NCBI GenBank assembly: GCA_012524025.1
Contig: JAAYSC010000034.1
Coordinates: 1-32,754, forward strand
Reading direction: 5' to 3'
Origin: Clostridiales bacterium
Lineage (GTDB): Bacteria > Bacillota > Clostridia > Oscillospirales > Acutalibacteraceae
DNA length: 32,754 nucleotides
The notes under the pieces are model-generated. The model saw nothing but the letters and a program-made list of their open reading frames with translations. It was not told the DNA's origin and searched no databases. Made by a program: the position numbers and the translations under genes. Below, one piece after another: positions 24,263 through 31,859 of this stretch (its first letter is position 1; each line of letters begins with the position of its first letter).

Positions 24263-25012
24263 TTAAATAATTTTTACATGATTTTCTTTGGCCAAAGCTA
24301 AAAAATCTTCCGGAAGCCTACCGTCGTTGATTATATAATCAAAATCTTCAAGTTGGGCGAAGGTGAAGGGGAGGACCTTGCCGATTTTAGACGAATCCAT
24401 GAGAGCGACCACCTTCATGGAGCGACGGATAAGAAGCTTTTTTACCAAGGTCTCATTTTCTTTACCGCCCGTAAAGCCGCTTTGGTCTGTATAACCGCCG
24501 ACGCCTATAAAGGCAGTGTCAATATTAATATTTTCAAGCATATCCAAGGTGTTTTGGCCGGAAAGGGAAAGATTGGCTCGGTTTAAGTTACCGCCGCAGA
24601 TGTTTATGGAAGGTTTTTGTAAATTCATAAGCTCCAACCCCGTATTGGGCGCATTGGTAAAAATAGTCATTTCAAGGTCGGGCAGGCTTCTTGCAAGAGC
24701 TAAACAGGAAGTTCCGGCATCCAAAAAAATCGAGGAACCGGGCTTGATAAGCTCAAGGGCCTTTATGGCCATTTGTTTTTTTGCCTCACTGTTTTCTAAT
24801 TCACGAGCCGTGAAAATTGGCTCTAAATCACGCCCCACGCTCTTGGCTCCGCCGCGCACACGAATAAGAGCACCCTTTTCTTCCAAAAACTTAAGGTCCC
24901 GATGAATGGTCATCAGGCTGATTTCAGGAAAAAGAGAGTGCAATTCCTTGATGGTCGCTGCCTTATTCTCATTTAAAAAGCTTAAAATACGCTCCCGCCG
25001 ATATGCTTTCAT
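24263..25012 (-). CDS. DeoR family transcriptional regulator
   Basis: The 249-residue protein has an N-terminal winged helix (RRERILSFLNENKAATIKEL...SLMTIHRDLKFLEEKGALIRVRGGA) and a C-terminal sugar-phosphate sensor domain with DAGTSCLALA, TNAPNTG, NICGGNLN and IGVGGYT. DeoR repressors usually respond to a phosphorylated sugar made by the pathway they control. It is the first gene of the seven-gene operon and very likely binds the repeated octamers over its own promoter. It may also react to a sugar phosphate made by the kinase of the neighbouring GRE operon. GGAG lies seven bases before the ATG. Confidence 0.92.
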   Translation of the reverse strand: MKAYRRERILSFLNENKAATIKELHSLFPEISLMTIHRDLKFLEEKGALIRVRGGAKSVGRDLEPIFTARELENSEAKKQMAIKALELIKPGSSIFLDAGTSCLALARSLPDLEMTIFTNAPNTGLELMNLQKPSINICGGNLNRANLSLSGQNTLDMLENINIDTAFIGVGGYTDQSGFTGGKENETLVKKLLIRRSMKVVALMDSSKIGKVLPFTFAQLEDFDYIINDGRLPEDFLALAKENHVKII

Positions 25013-25030
25013 CAGTCAACTCCAAATATG

Positions 25031-25070
25031 AAATGTTAGGTTTTGTTAAACATAACATTTTATAACATTT
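25031..25070. promoter_or_regulatory. Probable DeoR operator: three octamer copies
   Basis: AAATGTTA at 25031-25038 is the exact reverse complement of TAACATTT, which occurs at 25053-25060 and again at 25063-25070. The last two copies are 10 bases apart, one helical turn, so they lie on the same face of DNA. The two right-hand copies cover the spacer of the promoter and touch its -10, and the left copy lies just downstream. This is the arrangement expected for autorepression. Confidence 0.65.
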
Positions 25071-25077
25071 AAGTCAA
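25049..25077 (-). promoter_or_regulatory. Promoter of the DeoR-dehydrogenase operon
   Basis: On the minus strand TTGACT (25072-25077) and TATGTT (25049-25054) are 17 bases apart, 37 bases before the regulator start. It begins directly downstream of the terminator of the GRE operon and is overlapped by the octamer repeats. Confidence 0.65.
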
Positions 25078-25080
25078 TAT

Positions 25081-25118
25081 AAAAAAGAAGAACCGCAAAG
25101 AAATAGCGGCTCTTCTTT
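25081..25118 (-). terminator. Terminator of the GRE operon
   Basis: Read leftward, AAAGAAGAGCCGC (25106-25118) pairs with GCGGTTCTTCTTT (25084-25096; one G-U) and is followed by six T. It lies 17 bases after the aminotransferase stop and separates the two leftward operons. Confidence 0.85.
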
Positions 25119-25134
25119 GAAGTTTTAACAAATT

Positions 25135-26451
25135 TTATCTGTTTTCCTCAAACTGCCTCAAGAGTTTCACAAAAACCTCCGGCACCTTCATCATGGTTTC
25201 GAGCGACTCTACAAAAGAAATCCTGAATTGTGTAGCACCCGGGTTCTTTTCACCCTTGGCAATGTCATAAAAGCCTTTGAGGGGAGTCAGTAAAAGCGTG
25301 GTCTCAACACCGTCAATTTCAACCGAACCTTTTTCGGCACAATAGAGGACAAAGTCGACCGAATCAAAACCTGGTTTTACGATATTTCGGACATCAATAA
25401 GAGTATAAATAGCTGCGTCCGGGCTGGAAACGATAAGATTGGGTTCCCATTTTAGAAATTCGTTACGAACATCTTTGATAACAGTTTTGTAATAGTCACG
25501 CAGCTCGCCGGTCCACTTGGCTAAATCTTCCTTGCTCTCATGGGCTAAAGCGCCAAAAACATATTGCCCAAGGGCATTGGCACAAAGGTTGTTGGTGTAC
25601 TCTGCCGCACATTTTTCCGCGAAATCCTTATTATCGGTTATGAGTGCCCCCGTTCTTAAACCGCAAGCGTTCCAGACCTTGGATGCGGTTTCAATACTGA
25701 TTCTCCGTCCTTCAATGCCGGGAAGATCCTTGTCCGAAAGGCCCCAGATACTGACCAATTCATTGGCGTCATTGTAAAATAACTCACGGTAGGCCTCATC
25801 ACTTACCATCCAAAGGTTGTGTTTTACGCAAAGGGCGGCCAAACGCTTCATTTGCTCATAATCATAAAGCTGGCCCGTGGGGTTGTCATAGGGAATCACA
25901 AGCATGGCGCCGGGTTTGTGTTCTAAAATGACTTTTTCTATTTCATCATAAGAAGGCAGGGTGAATTTGCCGTCATCTAACAAGTCACGCTTGACGGTTA
26001 CAACCTTCCTACCCACCCGCTTGGCAAAGCCTTGGTAATTGGTATAGGCGGGGTCAATGAGCAAGAGGGGCGCTTCATCACTACCGGCAGGGCCACAAAC
26101 GCCCAGGATAAGCATTTCCATAGCAGACGAGCCACCATCGGTAACTTGGACATAAAGCTTGGAAGTATTAAAACCTTCGCAGGCTAAAATGTTCTTGAAA
26201 GCCGCTTGGCATTCCTCGGTTCCGGCAGCCGGTGTGTATCTGATTACACCTTCTTCAAAAGGGCTGCCGGCTTGACCCAAGTCAAACAGCCGCTTTTGCA
26301 TGGCGGGGTTGGTGGGTAGGGGAACATTGCCTTGGCCTACATTTATAACTGCCTCGGGCTTATTTTCACGCAGGTCATACCTCATCCTGGCCAAGCGTAC
26401 GCCTGAAGGGGCTTTTGCATCAAAATAAGCGGATAAGCGCGGTTGTTTCAT
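25135..26451 (-). CDS. Class I/II PLP-dependent aminotransferase
   Basis: The 438-residue cytoplasmic enzyme is a fold-type I aminotransferase. Visible residues are Asn190 in DNPTG, Asp218 and Tyr221 in VSDEAYRE, the PLP lysine Lys258 in TASKVWNACGLRTG with the phosphate-binding Arg266, and Arg410 in FRISF for the substrate carboxylate. It therefore should accept an alpha-amino or alpha-keto acid. The early segment VGQGNVPLPTNPAM is a variant of the usual GxPD stretch. It is the last gene of the GRE operon, 21 bases after the kinase. Its product 2-oxo acid could feed the dehydrogenase complex encoded next door, which is inference. Other options are an aspartate-type or methionine-type transaminase for general metabolism. 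Confidence 0.85.
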   Translation of the reverse strand: MKQPRLSAYFDAKAPSGVRLARMRYDLRENKPEAVINVGQGNVPLPTNPAMQKRLFDLGQAGSPFEEGVIRYTPAAGTEECQAAFKNILACEGFNTSKLYVQVTDGGSSAMEMLILGVCGPAGSDEAPLLLIDPAYTNYQGFAKRVGRKVVTVKRDLLDDGKFTLPSYDEIEKVILEHKPGAMLVIPYDNPTGQLYDYEQMKRLAALCVKHNLWMVSDEAYRELFYNDANELVSIWGLSDKDLPGIEGRRISIETASKVWNACGLRTGALITDNKDFAEKCAAEYTNNLCANALGQYVFGALAHESKEDLAKWTGELRDYYKTVIKDVRNEFLKWEPNLIVSSPDAAIYTLIDVRNIVKPGFDSVDFVLYCAEKGSVEIDGVETTLLLTPLKGFYDIAKGEKNPGATQFRISFVESLETMMKVPEVFVKLLRQFEENR

Positions 26452-26472
26452 TTAAAATACCTCCAATATATT

Positions 26473-27831
26473 TTAGTCAAGGTAGGCGATTAGTCTGCCC
26501 GCTTGACTTAAATTTTCTTTTATACCCCCGGCGATAAGAGCGAAAAGCGCAGCGCCGAAAGCGGCCTCTTCTTCGTGCTTGGGAATTGTCAGATTAAGCC
26601 CAAACTTGTCTTCAAAAATACCGCATAAGACTTTATTTTTTCGCAAGCCGCCACCGGAGCCGATCAGTTTCTCTTTGCCGTCGATGCCCGAAGAATGATA
26701 CATTTCAAAAAGCTCTTGAGCGATGGCGTCTAAAAAACCCCAGATTAAGTTGCCTGGTGTGAAGTTTTCAGTGCCGATATTTTCAATGCTGCCACGCTGT
26801 GAAGGATTATCACGCGTGCCGCTAAAAAGGGTTGATACTTTCAAAGGGTCTTGGTCTTGGATAGAACTGTCCAAAAAGTCATACATGGCAGGGTAGGCCC
26901 CCTGGTCCGGTGATTTGCCGACAATCAGTTCAACAGTTTGGCAGAAAAAATGTTCAAGCAAAGCAAAGGCTCTTCCGCCACATAAGGCAGAACCCACGCA
27001 TAAAAATCTATCTTCATACAAGGGGCGAATCTCAAGGCCTTTGGCAACTTGCGTGTCCGGTGCTAAAAAAGATATTTGGCTGCCTGTGCCGACATTTACA
27101 AGAAGTGAATTTTCAAGATCTTTAACAGAACCGATATAACTTGCTTGGTTGTCACCGATAGCTATGCTGACCGGAATTTCATTCTTGTAATAGCCTAATA
27201 TTTCAAATTTGCTTGAAACCTGTGGGAAAAGAGAAAAATCCAAGCCTGTTAGCTCAATGGCAGTCTTATCAAATTCAAGCTTATCTAAATCAAACAAACC
27301 CAAACTTGCCGCATCGGAAGTGTGCATAAGCGGTTGAGTTTTGCCGCACAGTTTCATTGCAACATAGTCATGAACAGTGCAAATTTTTTGGCTGCCCTTA
27401 GGTACCAGGCCCCGACTTTTGTGATAAAAGTAAGTTGTGGCACCAAAGCCGGCGGCCATTTTGTAACCGCTGGCTTCACTTAAATATTGGGCATAGCTTT
27501 GCTTGGCGTTAAAAGGTTCGTTGCCGCTTTCATCTTGCCAAGTGTATAAGGGGCTCAGTGCCCGGCCTTGACGGTCGATGTATAAAATACCGTGCATTTG
27601 GCCGGTGACACCAATGGCTGCTATGGGTCGGTGGGCTTGATAAAGCTCGTCGACTAAAAGCTTGCATTTTTCTAAAATTTGATCGGGGTCTTGAATTCTT
27701 TCAAAACTTTTTTCACTAACAAGCTTCGTGTCGTTTGGAGCTGTGAGCTTTTTTAGAATCTTACCGCTTTCGCTGTCTATAACAAGCGCACATAAACCGG
27801 TGGTCCCGATGTCCAGGCCGATTACATTCAT
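26473..27831 (-). CDS. FGGY carbohydrate kinase, sedoheptulokinase-like
   Basis: The 452-residue protein phosphorylates a sugar with ATP. The N-terminal phosphate loop is GLDIGTTG and the catalytic base should be Asp227 in AIGDNQAS. Several stretches resemble animal sedoheptulokinase more than xylulokinase or glycerol kinase: VTGQMHGILY, LYTWQDESG, GFGATTYFYH and TVHDYVAMKLCGKTQPLM. The second ATPase domain ends with IGSGGGLRKN and EEEAAFGAALFA. The family acts on open-chain ketoses, so a C5 to C7 ketose is likely, with sedoheptulose one candidate. It sits 12 bases after the GRE gene with AAGGAG before the ATG, so it is in the same transcript. Confidence 0.85.
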   Translation of the reverse strand: MNVIGLDIGTTGLCALVIDSESGKILKKLTAPNDTKLVSEKSFERIQDPDQILEKCKLLVDELYQAHRPIAAIGVTGQMHGILYIDRQGRALSPLYTWQDESGNEPFNAKQSYAQYLSEASGYKMAAGFGATTYFYHKSRGLVPKGSQKICTVHDYVAMKLCGKTQPLMHTSDAASLGLFDLDKLEFDKTAIELTGLDFSLFPQVSSKFEILGYYKNEIPVSIAIGDNQASYIGSVKDLENSLLVNVGTGSQISFLAPDTQVAKGLEIRPLYEDRFLCVGSALCGGRAFALLEHFFCQTVELIVGKSPDQGAYPAMYDFLDSSIQDQDPLKVSTLFSGTRDNPSQRGSIENIGTENFTPGNLIWGFLDAIAQELFEMYHSSGIDGKEKLIGSGGGLRKNKVLCGIFEDKFGLNLTIPKHEEEAAFGAALFALIAGGIKENLSQAGRLIAYLD

Positions 27832-27843
27832 TGAAAAATCTCC

Positions 27844-30213
27844 TTAAAGTGCTGTAGATTCCAAGTCCAAGCGTTTGATTATATCTTCTTGAATGGCCGG
27901 TGACAGGTCAAGGAAGTTCACAAAAGTGCCATGGATACGCATAATATATACCCCGTTGGGCGCATGTACTTCAGGCTGGGCTAAAACAGCCCTTAAGGTG
28001 TCAGGCGTGGTCACATTCACATAAAGGTAATAAGGGCAAACACCCTTACTGTGCTCATTATAAAAGAGGGGGGCGATGACTCTTTGGGCAAATTCTTCAC
28101 CCTTATCTTCAAGGCTTTCCCCGCGGAAGAATTTGGGGTCAATGCCAAAATGGGAAGCATAGCCGCCACAAAAATCACCGAAAGGCAGCTGCATGTTTGA
28201 AAGCATCCTAAAGCCCATGCCGGATCCGGCCTCGCCGAACAAGGGGTCAACGCCGTAATTGATTTGTTCGCGTGCGCGCCTTCCGTCCGGTGTGGCACCC
28301 ACCCAATAGCCGTAAAGCAAGTGCGTGGAAGGGCTGCTCCAATCCGGCCTGAAGGGGTTACCCAAATAGTTTCTTTGGGCAGCAACTATTTCAGACACTC
28401 TGCGGGCAACATCGGCAGCCTGGCTGTCAACATCTTCAATATTGTTGCCGAACTTGGGGCAGGCCAGCAAGTATTGGTGCAAGTCCTCATTGCCTTCAAA
28501 GTCATTGCGCAAGGCCTCTAAAAACACTTGAGCGTCTTGGGGTCTGTCTTTCACAATGCAGTCAATGGCCGTTAAAGAGTCGGCTATAACGGACAGCCCG
28601 TGAATCAAACAACCGCTTCCATTGTACTTTGTTCCTTGCCGCTTGGTGTCACGAAGGTCAATGCCGCTGTAGGCGCCCCCCATAAAGGCGGATAGGAAGG
28701 GAACGGGTAGGTGTGAGAGAGCTATGGATGCACCGTTGGCCGCATCGGCCATTTGGCCTGCGAAATATTCAACATTCTTAAAGAAATAATCGCGTATATT
28801 TGTCAGTAAATCCAAGGCATCAGTTTCTTTAACGGCAGTTGCAATCTTTTCACCGGTTATGGTTGAATGGCCTTGGTTTAGGGTTAATTCTAAAATTTTA
28901 GGTAGGTTAAACCAACTGTTTGTGGTGTTGGCGTTGTCCAGCCCCATTATTAAGGGTTCTTGGCAGCCGGCCACGGAATAGTCTTCCAAGTCGTTTTCTT
29001 CCACCCCGGCCTTGCGCAACACATCAAAGACCGAATCGTCATTAAAAAGCGAAGGGGTCAAGGCACCGGGGGTAAAGAAAAATTTACCCATCTCACGGTA
29101 AAGCTTGTTTGGGGTATCCTTATGAAGTTTGATGGATAAAATAGGTTGGGGCAGGTTCATGTCGTAATATGCGTCTAAAATGGCATAGGTGGTCTCCGAA
29201 GTTAAGTCTTCACCCTTGCTCGATTTACCGCCAAGCAAAACATTTTGAGATATGGCCCAGCTTCTGTCACCGACATTGTAGAAGGTCAGAAAATGTTTAA
29301 AGAGAGCTGCGGTTTCTTCACGGCCTTCACCGCTCATTTGACGGTAAGGCTCAAAAATCCTGTCAGCGTTACCAACCGAAAAGGCAAAAGGATTGGGGGC
29401 TTGTTCGAGGCACATGACCTGCCAGAGCAAGATATAGGCCTGCATGGCTTCATAAAGTGTTTGGGCACCTTTTGCGGGTACCTTGCGCAAGGTGTATTCC
29501 ATCAACTCAAGCTCTTGTGCCCTGACACCCTTGGCGGTTTGCCTTTGCTGGGCAACAATATCTGCATAGCGGTTGGCTAAACTGATAACACTTTCCAAAG
29601 ATATGGTAATAGCATAAAAAACATTTCTTTTTACTTCGTCGCTTTCATCTTCCATACGGCCGCGAACCTCTTCGATTATGGCCTCAACACCGTATTTAAG
29701 TGCCGGCCTGAAGTCCGGAATAAGGTGGCCCGTAACCTGTTCAACGAAAAAAGCAACTTCTGCGGTAAAATCGCCGTAGTCTTTATAAACTTGGCTTAAA
29801 GATTTAACATAATCGTTCTGCCTGGTTTTCATTCTCAAGGAATCAATTCGCTCTTGAGTAAAGACTTCATCAACCTCAATGTCATCAAAAACAGCTGTAG
29901 GGTCACAGTAGCCGCTGAAGGTTTCAACCTCAAAAGCCGGGTTGATTAAGGCATAGCTGCGTGCAAAGGCGTCCCTTTGAGTACCGGCAAAGATAGCGTT
30001 ATCGCTGACACTCAAGGGCAAGCTGTCAATTATGGCGCGAAGCTCCAAAGCGGCCCTAACCTCTTTTTGTTCGGCGGCCAAGGCTTCGGAAGCCTGCATG
30101 GCAGCTTCACGGGCTAAAAACCAGCCGTCCAATCTTTTTAAGCTACGCTCTTCTTTAAATAAAAGCTTGGCTTTTTCACTTATTCTTTTGTGGTCTTTTA
30201 AGATGGTATTCAT
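27844..30213 (-). CDS. Glycyl radical enzyme, eliminase/lyase type, substrate unknown
   Basis: The 789-residue protein is a member of the pyruvate formate-lyase-like glycyl radical family. The active-site thiyl cysteine is Cys417 in VAGCQEP, with Glu419 two residues later as expected base in dehydratases and C-X lyases; the Cys-Cys pair of true pyruvate formate-lyase is absent. The C-terminal radical site is Gly762 in MRIHGTFVNF, which departs from the usual R-[IVT]-[CSA]-G-Y at two positions. GATPDGRRA (639-647), LIHGLS and the tail IQEDIIKRL are family features. Length is typical. Its activase gene is 21 bases upstream. I can exclude neither dehydration, C-N nor C-C cleavage, and no neighbour points to choline, isethionate or hydroxyproline. 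Confidence 0.9.
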   Translation of the reverse strand: MNTILKDHKRISEKAKLLFKEERSLKRLDGWFLAREAAMQASEALAAEQKEVRAALELRAIIDSLPLSVSDNAIFAGTQRDAFARSYALINPAFEVETFSGYCDPTAVFDDIEVDEVFTQERIDSLRMKTRQNDYVKSLSQVYKDYGDFTAEVAFFVEQVTGHLIPDFRPALKYGVEAIIEEVRGRMEDESDEVKRNVFYAITISLESVISLANRYADIVAQQRQTAKGVRAQELELMEYTLRKVPAKGAQTLYEAMQAYILLWQVMCLEQAPNPFAFSVGNADRIFEPYRQMSGEGREETAALFKHFLTFYNVGDRSWAISQNVLLGGKSSKGEDLTSETTYAILDAYYDMNLPQPILSIKLHKDTPNKLYREMGKFFFTPGALTPSLFNDDSVFDVLRKAGVEENDLEDYSVAGCQEPLIMGLDNANTTNSWFNLPKILELTLNQGHSTITGEKIATAVKETDALDLLTNIRDYFFKNVEYFAGQMADAANGASIALSHLPVPFLSAFMGGAYSGIDLRDTKRQGTKYNGSGCLIHGLSVIADSLTAIDCIVKDRPQDAQVFLEALRNDFEGNEDLHQYLLACPKFGNNIEDVDSQAADVARRVSEIVAAQRNYLGNPFRPDWSSPSTHLLYGYWVGATPDGRRAREQINYGVDPLFGEAGSGMGFRMLSNMQLPFGDFCGGYASHFGIDPKFFRGESLEDKGEEFAQRVIAPLFYNEHSKGVCPYYLYVNVTTPDTLRAVLAQPEVHAPNGVYIMRIHGTFVNFLDLSPAIQEDIIKRLDLESTAL

Positions 30214-30234
30214 TTTAATCCCTCCGTAGCATGC

Positions 30235-31098
30235 TTATGTATTAACAATATTTAACGAATAGCTTTTAAAAACATCAATTATTTCTTTCACTTCTTGGTC
30301 GCTGACGAAAGCGTCTTGCATTTTATATTCAAGCCCGCATTGGGACCATTTATCCTTGCCGTATTCATGATAGGGTAAAAACTCAATTTCAAGTTGGGGG
30401 AAATTTAGTGACCTGAATGTTTTGGCAAACTCATGTGCGTCCAGAATGGAAGCATTAAAGCCTTTAATGAGCGGAATATGTACCAATAACTGTTTGCGAT
30501 TTTTTGCTGCTGCTTTAAGATTTTTTAGGATAAGTTCATTTCCCAACCCAACAACATCTTCAAGTTTTTTGCCGTCATAATGCTTATAATCAATAATGAG
30601 CCAATCTACATAATCAAAAAGTTGGGGTAACTTTGAAACAGAAGCGTTGGTTTCCAAGGCTGTGTGGATGCCTTGGGCTTTCAACCTTTTTAAAGCCTCC
30701 TTCAAAGCGGGGAATTGCAGGGTGGCTTCACCGCCTGTGAATGTAACGCCGCCGCCTGCGAAAAACATGGGCCTGCTTCTGACAGCTTCGGAAATTAAAT
30801 CATCAAGGCTTACATCCTTGTAGCTTAAATAGAGGGGGCTTGACAGTATTTTTGTGCAAGGCTTACAGACACAAAGTGCACATTCATCAAAGTTGGGCTT
30901 GCCGTCTTTTATGTGCCCGAAGGGGCAAAAATCTTCATTGGCGGGGCCCTTGACAATTAAGCTGCCATTTTGGGGAAAACTTTCCGGCATGGAACACCAG
31001 GGGCAGCGCATGTTGCAGCCTTGCAAGTGGTAGACCAAGCGATTGCCCGGCCCGTCTTGGGAAAAATTGAAACCTTTATTTATTACCTTCAAATACAT
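30235..31098 (-). CDS. Glycyl radical enzyme activase (radical SAM)
   Basis: This 287-residue enzyme uses S-adenosylmethionine and a 4Fe-4S cluster to place the radical on Gly762 of the adjacent enzyme. The radical SAM motif is Cys28-x3-Cys32-x2-Cys35 (GCNMRCPWC). GGGVTFTGGEATLQ is the SAM-contacting stretch. Between them is an insert with five cysteines at 58, 73, 76, 78 and 81 (CPFG...ECALCVCKPC). Most activases of this group carry two CxxCxxCxxxC clusters with eight cysteines, so this insert probably holds a single auxiliary cluster. The gap to the upstream gene is three bases and no clear ribosome site is visible, so translation is probably coupled. Confidence 0.9.
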   Translation of the reverse strand: MYLKVINKGFNFSQDGPGNRLVYHLQGCNMRCPWCSMPESFPQNGSLIVKGPANEDFCPFGHIKDGKPNFDECALCVCKPCTKILSSPLYLSYKDVSLDDLISEAVRSRPMFFAGGGVTFTGGEATLQFPALKEALKRLKAQGIHTALETNASVSKLPQLFDYVDWLIIDYKHYDGKKLEDVVGLGNELILKNLKAAAKNRKQLLVHIPLIKGFNASILDAHEFAKTFRSLNFPQLEIEFLPYHEYGKDKWSQCGLEYKMQDAFVSDQEVKEIIDVFKSYSLNIVNT

Positions 31099-31101
31099 AA
31101 A

Positions 31102-31809
31102 TTATATCTGCTTCTTTTCAAAAAATCTTTTCTCTGCTCCGCATAGGGGGCAGGTCCAGCTATCGGGCAAACTTTCAAAATCTTCTTCACCTTCATAAAT
31201 ATAACCGCAAAGGGCACAGACCCACTTTTCATTTGAGGATTCTGCTTTTGTGGGGCTATCGGCTTTTACCGGTGTCTGAATAGTTTGCGCAGGGGTATAG
31301 TGTAAGCCCGTAAGTTCAAACAGGGCCTCCCGTGCCGGGGCCTTAAGCCTTTGATGGTATTCACTGTAAAGGACCGGCGCACCTTGGCCCGTCCAAGCGT
31401 CCTCAACGGTGGCAGTGATTATATTGTGGGTAGACATGATTCTTATATCTTCAACCTTGCAACGCAAAAAAGCACTTGCATCAATAAGATAGGGGAGCCC
31501 GTCTTTAAGCTTATGCTTAACAAAACTCCATTTATCGATATCGCGGCCCGAACGCAAGCCAAAATTCGCAATAATTTTCGGGTCGACATCTTGGTTTAAA
31601 ACAGAAACCGAAAATTCACCGGTTTGGCGTATAAGCCCGGTAGTGAAATTGTTGTTCATACTGCAAAAAATGATGTGGGGCGGCGTGCTACTGGTCGCTT
31701 GAATAAAAGCATCTACGCAAGAACCGCCGAAAGTATGGTCATCTTTTTTTGCCCCTATAATGTAAACTCCGTTGGAAATGTGATTTAAGGCCGTAAAATC
31801 CAAGCACAA
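31102..31809 (-). CDS. Flavin reductase-rubredoxin fusion (high-molecular-weight rubredoxin type)
   Basis: The 235-residue protein joins a flavin reductase-like FMN domain (about 1-165, opening [17 protein letters not shown]) to a C-terminal rubredoxin (about 195-235). The iron ligands are Cys198, Cys201, Cys220 and Cys223 in CALCGY and CPLCG. A Thr/Lys/Pro-rich linker joins them. Proteins of this build (Hrb in Moorella) pass electrons from NAD(P)H to flavodiiron proteins that remove oxygen or NO. Here it lies three bases before the activase gene, suggesting either protection of the oxygen-sensitive radical or electron supply to the activase. The start is TTG at 31809, set by GGAAGG six bases upstream. 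Confidence 0.88.
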   Translation of the reverse strand: MCLDFTALNHISNGVYIIGAKKDDHTFGGSCVDAFIQATSSTPPHIIFCSMNNNFTTGLIRQTGEFSVSVLNQDVDPKIIANFGLRSGRDIDKWSFVKHKLKDGLPYLIDASAFLRCKVEDIRIMSTHNIITATVEDAWTGQGAPVLYSEYHQRLKAPAREALFELTGLHYTPAQTIQTPVKADSPTKAESSNEKWVCALCGYIYEGEEDFESLPDSWTCPLCGAEKRFFEKKQI

Positions 31810-31830
31810 TCAATTCCTTCCATAAAAAAT

Positions 31831-31859
31831 ATTGTAAAAGCTTTTAACCGGCTTTTGAA
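31831..31859 (-). promoter_or_regulatory. Possible promoter of the GRE operon
   Basis: On the minus strand TTCAAA (31854-31859) and TACAAT (31831-31836) are 17 bases apart and overlap the stop of the LCP gene. Transcription would begin only a few bases before the ribosome site of the flavoprotein gene, which is tight. Read-through from the LCP gene is the alternative. Confidence 0.35.

Noticed and set aside
27844..30213. Annotation of the glycyl radical enzyme as pyruvate formate-lyase
   Set aside because: True pyruvate formate-lyase has two adjacent cysteines in its active site; this protein has a single Cys417 followed by Gln and Glu, the pattern of dehydratases and lyases.
20313..31098. 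A complete L-fucose to propanediol pathway, with the GRE as diol dehydratase
   Set aside because: The fucosidase and a GRE are present, but no fucose isomerase, fuculose aldolase, propanediol oxidoreductase, aldehyde dehydrogenase or microcompartment shell gene is found, and the kinase looks like sedoheptulokinase.
31837..31853. A terminator between the LCP gene and the GRE operon
   Set aside because: AAAAGC and GCTTTT can pair over only six bases, and the following T-run is interrupted; it is too weak to call.
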